Shown in pieces: positions 1 to 5,277 of a stretch of 5,277 nucleotides of DNA. The position numbers and the translations under genes are program-made. Within the stretch, counting starts at the first letter, position 1. Every line of letters begins with the position of its first letter. The stretch is from an uncultured Eubacteriales bacterium (lineage in GTDB: Bacteria > Bacillota > Clostridia > Lachnospirales > Lachnospiraceae), in the NCBI GenBank assembly GCA_902783795.1, contig CACZSO010000347.1, positions 1 through 5,277 of the forward strand, read 5' to 3'. The notes below the pieces were generated by a model. The model searched no databases. It was not told the DNA's origin and was given only the letters and a program-made list of their open reading frames with translations.

Positions 1-6
1 AACTTA

Positions 7-95
7 CGGAGAAGATGGGATTTGAACCCATGCACCGCTACTAACGACCTACTCCCTTTCCAGGGGAGCCCCTTCGACCACTTGGGTACTTCTCC
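7..95 (-). tRNA. tRNA-Ser(GGA)
   Basis: Serine tRNA with a long variable arm (class II), decoding UCC and UCU. On the minus strand the acceptor GGAGAAG pairs exactly with CTTCTCC. A CCC/GGG D stem follows, then an anticodon stem CTCCC/GGGAG around the loop CTGGAAA, with anticodon GGA at 59-61. The T arm is ATGGG-TTCAAAT-CCCAT. The discriminator base is G (position 7), as expected for serine tRNAs. The next bases are TAAG, so CCA is not encoded and must be added after transcription. It lies 39 nt downstream of tRNA-Ser(UGA) and has no promoter of its own that I can see, so the two are probably co-transcribed. Its 3' side is cut by the window edge, so no terminator can be judged. Confidence 0.97.
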
Positions 96-104
96 ATGGT
101 TGAA

Positions 105-131
105 TTAAGAAATATCTTCGATTTTTCTTAA
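105..131 (-). repeat. AT-rich hairpin between the two tRNA genes
   Basis: On the plus strand the arms TTAAGAAATAT and ATTTTTCTTAA flank the loop CTTCG. That gives 10 of 11 pairs with one T-T mismatch; on the RNA-producing minus strand it closes further to a GAA triloop. It occupies most of the 39-nt spacer between the tRNA genes. No U-run follows it in the minus direction, so it does not look like an intrinsic terminator. It could help separate the tRNA precursors for processing, which is inference. Its arm shares the 12-mer TTAAGAAATATC, inverted, with the element at 274-301. Confidence 0.6.
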
Positions 132-134
132 AAG

Positions 135-220
135 CGGAGAGGATGGGATTCGAACCCATGTGCCCTCTCGGACAAACGGTTTTCAAGACCGCCTCGTTAT
201 GACCGCTTCGATACCTCTCC
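135..220 (-). tRNA. tRNA-Ser(UGA)
   Basis: Serine tRNA of class II, decoding UCA and, by wobble at a probably modified U34, other UCN codons. On the minus strand the acceptor GGAGAGG pairs with CCTCTCC. The D stem is TCG/CGA, and the anticodon stem GCGGT/ACCGT (one G-U) encloses the loop CTTGAAA with anticodon TGA at 183-185. The variable arm folds as GTCC-GAGA-GGGC, and the T arm is ATGGG-TTCGAAT-CCCAT. The discriminator is G at 135, followed by CTTT, so CCA is not encoded. It is the first gene of the tRNA unit and starts about 10 nt after the transcription start predicted from the promoter at 237-265. Confidence 0.97.
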
Positions 221-236
221 TAAGATCAGCTTAGAT

Positions 237-265
237 ATGATACCATAAGGTCTTGAAAATGTCAA
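237..265 (-). promoter_or_regulatory. sigma-A promoter for the tRNA-Ser unit
   Basis: On the minus strand a perfect -35 TTGACA (260-265) is followed by a 17-nt spacer and a -10 TATCAT (237-242, five of six consensus bases). Transcription should begin near position 230, about 10 nt before tRNA-Ser(UGA). A strong, short-leader promoter is normal for stable RNA genes. It lets the tRNAs be expressed independently of the dehydrogenase upstream. There is no GC-rich discriminator that clearly marks stringent control. Confidence 0.88.
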
Positions 266-273
266 ACAATATT

Positions 274-301
274 TTAAGGAAATACCCGTGATATTTCTTA
301 A
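274..301. repeat. imperfect palindrome upstream of the tRNA promoter
   Basis: Arms TTAAGGAAATA and TATTTCTTAA pair with one bulged G around the 7-nt loop CCCGTGA. It lies between the dehydrogenase stop and the -35 box of the tRNA promoter, 8 bp upstream of the -35. It has no T-run downstream in the minus direction, so it is a poor intrinsic terminator. It could weakly end the upstream transcript or bind a regulator; neither is shown. It resembles the hairpin at 105-131, and the 12-mer GATATTTCTTAA (290-301) recurs inverted at 105-116. Confidence 0.5.
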
Positions 302-314
302 TCAAACCTATTGC

Positions 315-1289
315 TTAAGAGAACCGGTTCTCTGTTTTGCGGTATCCTGTGGCCGGGTCCACTTCATTAAGAAGTGCCTCCCCCTTTAGATACCGTTCCA
401 GATTTGTCTTGCAGATCTCAAACAATCTGTTTTCTGTGGCCTTCAGATGCCCGAAAGATCCGCCGGTGGTATGGGGGGTGACTATGGCATTCTTCTGTTT
501 CCACAGGGGATGATCTGCCGGAAGCGGTTCTGGATCCGTCACATCCAGGGCAGCGCCTTTGATCCGGCCTTGTGCCAGGATATCGGCCAAAGCTTCGCAG
601 TCGATCAACGTTCCGCGGCCCACATTGACCAGCAGTGCCGTGGACTTCAGAAGCATGAGCCTCTCACGATCCAGCAGGTTGATGGTCTCTTTTGTCTCCG
701 GCAATGCGCAGGCGATGATATCGGCCTCTTTCAGCGCTTCATCCAGACCTTCCATGGTGATCATGGCATCAAATCCTTCCGGGATCTCCCGGACAGTCCG
801 CCGCATACCGGTAATATGACAGCCAAAAGGCCGGAACCGCCGCGCGATCTCTGTCCCGATATCGCCGGCTCCCAGGATCAGCAGTTTCTTCCCCACCGGA
901 GATTCCTGCCACCCTTCATCTTTCCACAGGCAGGCATTCTGATTATCACGGTAACGATGCATATTTTTATACAGCATCAGCACCATGGTCAGGACGAACT
1001 CAGAGATGGACTGGCCGAAAGCGCCGGAAAGACAGGTCAGTGTCATGCCGTTCTTAAAGATCTCCGGCTGGTCGATGTACGGGTTCACGCCGGCGCTGGC
1101 TGCCTGGACCCACTTAAGATCCTTAAGATCCTTCAGCGATGATGCCGATGGATTTCCGAAGATCACATCCACGCTCTCCAGCATTTCCCGGGATGGATCA
1201 GCGTCAAACACAAACTCACATCCTTCAAACTCCGCAAAACTATTTACATGGTTTTCTGAAAATGGGGCCGTCAAAAGTATTCTGGTCAT
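315..1289 (-). CDS. D-2-hydroxyacid dehydrogenase, probably NADP(H)-preferring
   Basis: Predicted cytosolic 324-residue oxidoreductase of the D-isomer-specific 2-hydroxyacid dehydrogenase family, interconverting a 2-keto acid and a D-2-hydroxy acid; the exact substrate is not readable. The nucleotide-binding domain carries the Rossmann motif GAGDIG at residues 140-145. The family's catalytic triad is intact: Arg225 in VNVGRG, Glu254 in DPEP and His273 in TPHTT. The second Rossmann strand ends in GMRR (161-164) rather than an acidic residue, which suggests NADP(H) over NAD(H), as in GhrA-type glyoxylate/hydroxypyruvate reductases. No ACT or other regulatory domain follows, and the length suits the short single-subunit form, so biosynthetic SerA is unlikely. 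The start has a strong site, AAGGAGG, 7 nt upstream. It is the last protein gene of the unit, 26 nt after the radical SAM gene, and no terminator is evident after it. Confidence 0.93.
   Translation of the reverse strand: MTRILLTAPFSENHVNSFAEFEGCEFVFDADPSREMLESVDVIFGNPSASSLKDLKDLKWVQAASAGVNPYIDQPEIFKNGMTLTCLSGAFGQSISEFVLTMVLMLYKNMHRYRDNQNACLWKDEGWQESPVGKKLLILGAGDIGTEIARRFRPFGCHITGMRRTVREIPEGFDAMITMEGLDEALKEADIIACALPETKETINLLDRERLMLLKSTALLVNVGRGTLIDCEALADILAQGRIKGAALDVTDPEPLPADHPLWKQKNAIVTPHTTGGSFGHLKATENRLFEICKTNLERYLKGEALLNEVDPATGYRKTENRFS
318..333. repeat. perfect 16-bp palindrome at the dehydrogenase 3' end
   Basis: AGAGAACCGGTTCTCT is a perfect self-complementary 16-mer covering the last sense codons (Asn-Arg-Phe-Ser) and reaching the first base of the TAA stop. 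In RNA it could fold with a small loop, or on DNA serve as a dyad site. It is followed on the minus strand by AAGCAATAGG, so no T-run makes it a classic terminator. It may be chance or codon driven; I only report the symmetry. Confidence 0.45.
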
Positions 1290-1296
1290 TACTACT

Positions 1297-1303
1297 CCTC
1301 CTT
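1297..1303 (-). promoter_or_regulatory. strong ribosome binding site of the dehydrogenase
   Basis: AAGGAGG on the minus strand, 7 nt before the ATG at 1289. It matches the anti-Shine-Dalgarno sequence almost fully and fixes the start. It lies in the 26-nt gap after the radical SAM gene, where I see no promoter or terminator, so the dehydrogenase is most likely translated from the shared transcript. Confidence 0.85.
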
Positions 1304-1315
1304 ATTTACTTTGGC

Positions 1316-2209
1316 TTAAAGTCCCGTCAGGTCAAAGGGCGGTATAAAGCTTTCTTCTGCTGTTTCTCCTTCCTGGAAAAATGCATTCTCCAGACCCAGG
1401 TCTACAGCAAATGAAAGCAGCCGCTCATATTCCCGTTTAGTCACTTTCCTGTTCAGGAAAGGATATTCATCAAAACGCCTCACAGGCGTATATTGATTCA
1501 TCAGACTGACAAAGATCCGGCTGCCATATGTCTCATACAGATACCGGGTCACTGCCTTTGCTTCCTTTACATGCCCCGGAAGCAGCAAATGCCGCACGAT
1601 CACGCCTTCTGTCATCATATCGTCCGCATCAAAGGTACAGTCCGGCTTCTGCCGTACCATTTCTGAAAGGGCCTCCTTCGCCCGCTCCGGGTAATCCTCC
1701 GCATGAGACAGTTGTAAAGAAAGCTGCGGATCCAGATACTTAAAGTCCGTCAAAAAAACATCTATCAGCCCTTCCATTCCTTTAAGTGTCTCCGGCTTCT
1801 CATAACCACCGCAGTTATAGACCACAGGGAGGGCCAGGCCTCTCTCTTTCGCAAACACTAATGCCTCTTTGATCTGCAGGGCATAATGCGTGGGCGTCAC
1901 CAGATTGATATTATGGGCCCCCTGCTCCTGCAGGGACAGAAATACTTCTGCAAGCTCTGCTGCAGTCAGCGCCTTACCGCCCTGCCCATTCGAGATCTCC
2001 CGGTTCTGGCAGTAGACGCAATGCAGATTACAGCCCACAAAGAAAACAGTCCCAGATCCTCTCGTTCCGGAAATACAGGGTTCCTCCCAGAAATGAAGGG
2101 CCGCCCGGGAGACCAGGACCTTCTCTCCCGAGACCCCGCAGATGCCTTTATTCAGTTTCCGGTCAATGCTGCAGTTTCGCGGGCATATAGTGCAGGAAGT
2201 CAGATCCAT
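1316..2209 (-). CDS. radical SAM protein, PflX / COG1313 type
   Basis: 297-residue radical S-adenosylmethionine protein resembling pyruvate formate-lyase activating enzymes; cytosolic. The CX3CX2C motif that binds the 4Fe-4S cluster is C60, C64, C67 (GCNLHCVYC). An N-terminal set of four cysteines, C6, C9, C13 and C24 (CTICPRNC ... GICG), precedes it; this extra cluster-like segment and the block HFWEEPCISGTRGSG (39-53) are hallmarks of the COG1313 group. NINLVTPTHY (100-109) and FKYLDP (156-161) follow as in that group. The partner and substrate are unknown, and no glycyl radical enzyme is in the window, so activation of one is only suggested by homology. The ATG is 3 nt after the comF stop, with GGAGGA inside the last two comF codons, indicating translational coupling. 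It ends 26 nt before the dehydrogenase. Confidence 0.92.
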   Translation of the reverse strand: MDLTSCTICPRNCSIDRKLNKGICGVSGEKVLVSRAALHFWEEPCISGTRGSGTVFFVGCNLHCVYCQNREISNGQGGKALTAAELAEVFLSLQEQGAHNINLVTPTHYALQIKEALVFAKERGLALPVVYNCGGYEKPETLKGMEGLIDVFLTDFKYLDPQLSLQLSHAEDYPERAKEALSEMVRQKPDCTFDADDMMTEGVIVRHLLLPGHVKEAKAVTRYLYETYGSRIFVSLMNQYTPVRRFDEYPFLNRKVTKREYERLLSFAVDLGLENAFFQEGETAEESFIPPFDLTGL

Positions 2210-2212
2210 GGT

Positions 2213-2917
2213 TTATCCTCCCCATCCGGCGGCCAGCGCCATGAAGTATACTTTCTTCACCCCGGCGCTTTTCAGGACCCAGGTGCAGGCTTCCGCAGTG
2301 GCCCCGGTGGTCAATATATCGTCCACCAGGATCACGGTCTCATATTTGGCACGGGGTCCGTCCACGCGGAAGACTTTCTGAAGGTTCAAGATCCGTTCGT
2401 AGTCATTCAGCGTCTTCTGGGCTGCGGTCTTTTTCTCCCGGATGAGATAAGAAGGATCCACCGGAAGATGCAGTACCTTTCCCAGGCGGTCTGCGATCTC
2501 TTCTGCCTGGTTATATCCCCGTTCCTTAAGCCTGCTTTTATGGACAGGCACCGGGATCAGACACTCAGCGTGAAAACCTGCGACCATATCTTTACAGCGT
2601 TCGGCAAAATCCAGGCAGGGAAAGTCTAACAGCTGGGGGTCTTCGTGGTATTTGACCTGGGACAGCATGGTCCGGATGGCTTTCGAAGAATACTGGGCCC
2701 AGACCAGCCCCCGTTCAAAGGACGGAAACCGTTTTTTACAGTTCTGGCAATATTCTTCCCATTCCTGTGTCATAGGCCGGCCGCACTTCAGGCAATAAGG
2801 CTCCTTCACATAAGCGATCTTCTTGCGGCACGGGTCACAGATGAGCTTTTTCCCCGGCGGCAGTATATCCAGGCATACCGGACAATGTTTCGGATACAGA
2901 ATGTCAAGCAGGCTCAT
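2213..2917 (-). CDS. comF: ComF family protein, zinc-finger phosphoribosyltransferase-like
   Basis: 234-residue cytosolic protein of the ComF/GntX family. The N-terminus holds eight cysteines in CxxC pairs: C12/C15, C27/C30, C42/C45 and C57/C60, a double zinc-ribbon arrangement. The C-terminal half is a type I phosphoribosyltransferase fold with the PRPP-loop signature VILVDDILTTGAT (195-207) and the family block PVPVHKSRLKERGYNQ (122-137). In naturally transformable bacteria ComF is needed for DNA uptake, probably for ssDNA handling inside the cell; whether this organism is competent cannot be told here. The start overlaps the end of recD2 by 14 nt in another frame, and GGGAG lies 4 nt before the ATG, so coupling to recD2 is likely. 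The family is of usual length and no domain is missing. Confidence 0.95.
   Translation of the reverse strand: MSLLDILYPKHCPVCLDILPPGKKLICDPCRKKIAYVKEPYCLKCGRPMTQEWEEYCQNCKKRFPSFERGLVWAQYSSKAIRTMLSQVKYHEDPQLLDFPCLDFAERCKDMVAGFHAECLIPVPVHKSRLKERGYNQAEEIADRLGKVLHLPVDPSYLIREKKTAAQKTLNDYERILNLQKVFRVDGPRAKYETVILVDDILTTGATAEACTWVLKSAGVKKVYFMALAAGWGG
2216..2221 (-). promoter_or_regulatory. ribosome binding site of the radical SAM gene, inside comF
   Basis: GGAGGA on the minus strand is formed by the final two glycine codons of comF (GGA GGA), followed by TAA and three bases, then the ATG at 2209. Ribosomes terminating on comF therefore sit on the next start, which argues for co-translation of the pair. 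Confidence 0.8.
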
Positions 2918-5111
2918 ATAGCTCCCTCAGCATATCGCACAGGCCGCTGTAACGCTTGACTTCTTCATTATTCAGGATCATCTGACGGAAGGTCTCCAGC
3001 TTCCCGACGACGCAGACACAGGATTTTGCCCGGGTCACGGCGGTGTATAAAAGGTTGCGGTTCATCAGCATACGCGGCCCGGAAAGAAGGGGCAGGATCA
3101 CCGCAGGATATTCAGAACCCTGGGATTTATGGATAGTCACTGCGTAGGAAAGCTCCAATTCGTCCAGGGCAGAGAAAGGGTAGACCACGATGCGTCTGTC
3201 GTCAAATTCCACGGTCAATGTTTCATCAAAGGCACTGATAAAACGGACGATGCCGCTGTCTCCGTTAAAGACGCCTACGCCGCGGGTCTCGGGAAAGCCT
3301 CCTGGCACCACCCATTCCAGCTGGTAATCGTTGCGGATCTGCATCACTTTATCGCCTTCCCGGAAAACACCCCAGGACATGGTTTTTTCCGCCTTCTTTT
3401 CAGAGGGCGGGTTCAGCCGCGCCTGCAGGATGCGGTTCAGGTTCTCCACTCCCAGCACCCCTTTTCTCATGGGCGTCAGGACCTGGAGACGGGATGTCTG
3501 TGCATGGACATAATCAGGCAGTTTTTTGGTCAGCAAGGTAATGGAAGCACCGGTTATAGAGGCTGCGTCATCACGAAGGATAAACAGAAAGTCCCTGGAG
3601 GGCTTCGGTTCGATCATCTCACCTTCATTGATCTTATGGGCATTCAGCACGATGTCTGAGTCTTCCGACTGCCGGAAGATACGGTTTAAGCGGACGCAGG
3701 GAAAGACATCAGAACGAATCAGGTCACGAAGTACATTGCCGCAGCCCACAGAAGGCAGCTGGTCCACATCGCCCACCAGGATCAGGCGCATGCCCGGCAC
3801 CAGGGCTTTCAAAAGGGCATGCATCAGAGAGATATCCACCATGGACATCTCGTCAATGATGATCACATCGGCTTCCAGGGGTGAGTCCTCATTCCGCTGG
3901 AAACGGGCGTGACCTTCCGGATCCCCGGTCATCTCCAGCAGGCGGTGAATGGTCTGGGCTTCATAGCCGGTGGCCTCTGTCATCCGTTTCGCGGCGCGGC
4001 CCGTAGGCGCGGCCAGCAGGATATCCAACCCTTCATCCAGAAAGTACCGGATCATCATATTGATAATGGTAGTCTTTCCGGTGCCGGGGCCGCCTGTCAG
4101 GATGGTGATGCCGTTCATGGCAGCTTCGATAAGGGCCTGATGCTGTAAAGGATCCAGTTCGATGCCCTCTTCTTTTTCTATTTTAAGCAGTTTCTTTTCT
4201 GTGTTCTCTGCCGAAATGGTACTGTCGTGAATATTCAGTTCTGAAAGCATCAAGGCTGTCTGGGATTCCATGCGATAATAGCGGCTAAGCCAGATGCGCT
4301 CCTCCCCTTCTACCCGTTTCATCTGGATCTTTTTCTCTGTCAGAAGATCAAACAGCAGACTTTCAAAATCAGCGATCTCTGTCTCCAGGATATTTTCAGT
4401 TTCACGGAATAAGATCTCTTTCGGAAGACAGGTATGGCCGTTTTCCGTGGCCCTCATCAATGTATACTGGATGCCGGAGCGGATGCGGAATTCCGAATCC
4501 CGGGAGAAACCGGCAGACAGGGCTATATCATCGGCTGTCTTAAAGCCAATGCCGGTAATATCGTCCGCCAGACGGTACGGGTCTTCCCGTACGATACGGT
4601 ACAGGTCGCTTCCATACTTCCTATAGATCTTCGCGGCATTATTCAGGGAGACGCCGAACTGCTGCAGGAATAAGACGGCAGAGCGCAGCTCCCGTTTTTC
4701 GATCACCTGCAGGGCGAAGTCCATGGCCATGCGTTCAGAGATGCCCTTCACCTTAGACAGAACTTCCGGCTCTTCTTCCAGGATGCGGATGGTATCACGG
4801 CCAAACATATCCACGATGCGCTTAGCCATCTTTTCACCGATGCCTCTGATGGCACCGCTGCCTAAGTAGCGCTCGATGGCACGCTCATCTGAGGGTGCAC
4901 GAAAATCATACTGAGTGACCTTCAGCTGCTCTCCGTACAGGGAATGCACCGTCATTTCACCCTCAAGCACCAGGTACTCGCCCTCGGAAACTGCCGGGAA
5001 AGTACCTATGCAGGTCAGCTCTTTACCGTCCTCCTTAATGGTCAGGACGGTATAGCCGTTTTCCTCGTTCCGGTAGGTTATTTTTTCAACATAGCCTTCG
5101 TAAGTTTCCAT
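2904..5111 (-). CDS. recD2: RecD2-type (RecD-like) ATP-dependent 5'-3' DNA helicase
   Basis: 735-residue SF1B helicase that unwinds DNA 5'-3' outside a RecBCD complex; in Bacillus and Deinococcus RecD2 acts in repair and replication fork maintenance. The N-terminal block GYVEKITYRNEENGYTVL (6-23) is typical. Helix-hairpin-helix repeats follow (about 83-100, IRGIGEKMAKRIV; about 120-140, VKGISERM; about 186-200, ITGIGFKTADDIA). Motor motifs are complete: Walker A GGPGTGKTT (340-348), Ia APTGRAAKRM (368-377), Walker B DEMSM (420-424), III GDVDQLPSVG (447-456), IV with R477 and R480, then TIHKSQGSEYP (659-669) and LLYTAVTRAK (687-696). I start it at the ATG at 5111 because homology begins at METYEGY. 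The same frame runs open to an ATG at 5261, but that stretch translates a palindromic repeat. The site before 5111 is weak: GGGA, 10 nt away. Confidence 0.95.
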   Translation of the reverse strand: METYEGYVEKITYRNEENGYTVLTIKEDGKELTCIGTFPAVSEGEYLVLEGEMTVHSLYGEQLKVTQYDFRAPSDERAIERYLGSGAIRGIGEKMAKRIVDMFGRDTIRILEEEPEVLSKVKGISERMAMDFALQVIEKRELRSAVLFLQQFGVSLNNAAKIYRKYGSDLYRIVREDPYRLADDITGIGFKTADDIALSAGFSRDSEFRIRSGIQYTLMRATENGHTCLPKEILFRETENILETEIADFESLLFDLLTEKKIQMKRVEGEERIWLSRYYRMESQTALMLSELNIHDSTISAENTEKKLLKIEKEEGIELDPLQHQALIEAAMNGITILTGGPGTGKTTIINMMIRYFLDEGLDILLAAPTGRAAKRMTEATGYEAQTIHRLLEMTGDPEGHARFQRNEDSPLEADVIIIDEMSMVDISLMHALLKALVPGMRLILVGDVDQLPSVGCGNVLRDLIRSDVFPCVRLNRIFRQSEDSDIVLNAHKINEGEMIEPKPSRDFLFILRDDAASITGASITLLTKKLPDYVHAQTSRLQVLTPMRKGVLGVENLNRILQARLNPPSEKKAEKTMSWGVFREGDKVMQIRNDYQLEWVVPGGFPETRGVGVFNGDSGIVRFISAFDETLTVEFDDRRIVVYPFSALDELELSYAVTIHKSQGSEYPAVILPLLSGPRMLMNRNLLYTAVTRAKSCVCVVGKLETFRQMILNNEEVKRYSGLCDMLRELYEPA
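2922..2928 (-). promoter_or_regulatory. ribosome binding site of comF, inside recD2
   Basis: GAGGGAG on the minus strand, 4 nt before the comF ATG at 2917 and within the last recD2 codons. The short spacer and the 14-nt gene overlap support comF initiation by ribosomes that are finishing recD2. Confidence 0.65.
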
Positions 5112-5148
5112 GTATACAAGATCCCGTACAAAATGTGAAATGATGATA

Positions 5149-5175
5149 CAGGCGAACGTATCAAACGTCCGCCTG
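5149..5175 (-). promoter_or_regulatory. 11-bp hairpin in the recD2 leader
   Basis: On the minus strand CAGGCGGACGT and ACGTTCGCCTG pair over 11 positions (one G-U in RNA) around the loop TTGAT. It starts about where transcription from the TATAAT at 5181-5186 would begin, so the recD2 mRNA could carry a stem-loop at its extreme 5' end, 37 nt before the start codon. Possible roles are mRNA stabilisation or an operator dyad; no U-run follows, so a terminator is unlikely. Confidence 0.55.
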
Positions 5176-5180
5176 GAAAA

Positions 5181-5186
5181 ATTATA
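5181..5186 (-). promoter_or_regulatory. candidate -10 box for the recD2 operon
   Basis: A perfect TATAAT on the minus strand, 69 nt before the recD2 ATG. At 16-18 nt upstream there is no TTGACA; the equivalent place holds CCCCTC inside the palindromic repeat, and no extended -10 TG is present. A CTGACA occurs, but 27 nt upstream, which is too far. It may be a promoter dependent on another factor, or one whose -35 was altered by the repeat. The box itself is certain; its use is not. Confidence 0.4.
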
Positions 5187-5193
5187 TGATCCG

Positions 5194-5248
5194 GCTTCCC
5201 CTTGAGGGGAAGCTGTCAGCCACAGGCTGACTGATGAGGTGTTCATCA
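5194..5248. repeat. three tandem stem-loops, dispersed palindromic (REP/MITE-like) repeat
   Basis: Three perfect inverted repeats lie end to end on the plus strand. GCTTCCCC/GGGGAAGC with loop TTGA is at 5194-5213; GTCAGCC/GGCTGAC with loop ACA is at 5215-5231; TGATGA/TCATCA with loop GGTGT is at 5232-5248. From memory, elements of this pattern (a CTTCCCCT-CAA-GGGGAAG hairpin next to a second hairpin and CCTCATCA) recur many times in intergenic regions of gut Clostridia; I could not check this. There is no transposase or clear target duplication here. It sits directly upstream of the recD2 -10 box. When read through in the recD2 frame it yields a spurious LTASPQGEA peptide, a familiar annotation artefact. 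Confidence 0.75.
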
Positions 5249-5277
5249 AAACTCCATACACAAAAGAAAGAGCAGGG

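Noticed and set aside
105..131. Intrinsic terminator between the two tRNA genes
   Set aside because: After the stem the minus strand reads TTCAACCATGG, with no U-run, and the downstream tRNA has no visible promoter, so termination there would silence it.
274..301. Intrinsic terminator after the dehydrogenase
   Set aside because: The stem is AT-rich with a bulge, and it is followed on the minus strand by AATATTG, not a U-run. I list it only as a palindrome.
447..1142. A 231-residue plus-strand open frame
   Set aside because: It is antisense to the dehydrogenase, whose catalytic motifs are all present. The plus-strand translation has no recognisable motif and no clear ribosome binding site.
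1886..2629. A 247-residue plus-strand open frame
   Set aside because: It lies opposite the radical SAM and comF genes, both clear family members. Its content looks like random antisense translation rich in Gly, Pro, Gln and His.
3129..3912. Overlapping plus-strand open frames of 176 and 128 residues
   Set aside because: They are antisense to the helicase core motifs of recD2 and have no motif or ribosome binding site of their own.
5149..5248. CRISPR array or riboswitch in the recD2 leader
   Set aside because: The stem-loops differ from one another and there are no equal-length repeats with spacers. I recognise no conserved riboswitch core.
5112..5261. A 50-residue N-terminal extension of RecD2 from the ATG at 5261
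   Set aside because: This stretch translates the triple hairpin repeat and the leader hairpin. RecD2 homology begins at the ATG at 5111, and the extension lacks any family resemblance.

Overview
The window is a compact bacterial chromosomal segment. All four protein genes and both tRNA genes lie on the minus strand, so it reads from high to low coordinates. Strong AGGAGG-type ribosome binding sites, a RecD2/ComF gene pair, a COG1313-type radical SAM protein and tRNA-Ser genes without an encoded CCA point to a Gram-positive Clostridia genome. A gut Lachnospiraceae or Oscillospiraceae relative is my best guess. Base composition is close to balanced in the genes and AT-rich between them. The taxonomy is inferred from gene families and repeat style, not from a marker gene.

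Layout in the direction of transcription. (1) 5277-5112 is a non-coding leader. It holds three back-to-back stem-loops at 5248-5194 that look like a dispersed palindromic repeat, then a perfect TATAAT box at 5186-5181, then an 11-bp hairpin at 5175-5149. (2) 5111-2904 is recD2, an SF1B 5'-3' DNA helicase of 735 residues. (3) 2917-2213 is comF, a zinc-finger phosphoribosyltransferase-like protein, overlapping recD2 by 14 nt. (4) 2209-1316 is a PflX-like radical SAM protein, starting 3 nt after the comF stop. (5) 1289-315 is a D-2-hydroxyacid dehydrogenase, 26 nt further on. (6) 314-221 holds a palindromic element and a near-consensus sigma-A promoter. (7) 220-135 and 95-7 are tRNA-Ser(UGA) and tRNA-Ser(GGA), driven by that promoter and separated by 39 nt that form a hairpin.

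The four coding genes are packed like one operon: one overlap, one 3-nt gap, one 26-nt gap, and no terminator or promoter between them. RecD2 and ComF both touch DNA metabolism (repair and fork maintenance; transformation or its relatives). The radical SAM protein and the dehydrogenase have no obvious tie to them, so the operon may be one of convenience. The two tRNAs together read all UCN serine codons.

I see no phage, CRISPR, transposase or defence gene, and no clearly undescribed system. The parts most worth a second look are the palindromic repeat beside the recD2 promoter, the leader hairpin, and the pair of similar AT-rich palindromes flanking the tRNA-Ser(UGA) unit.
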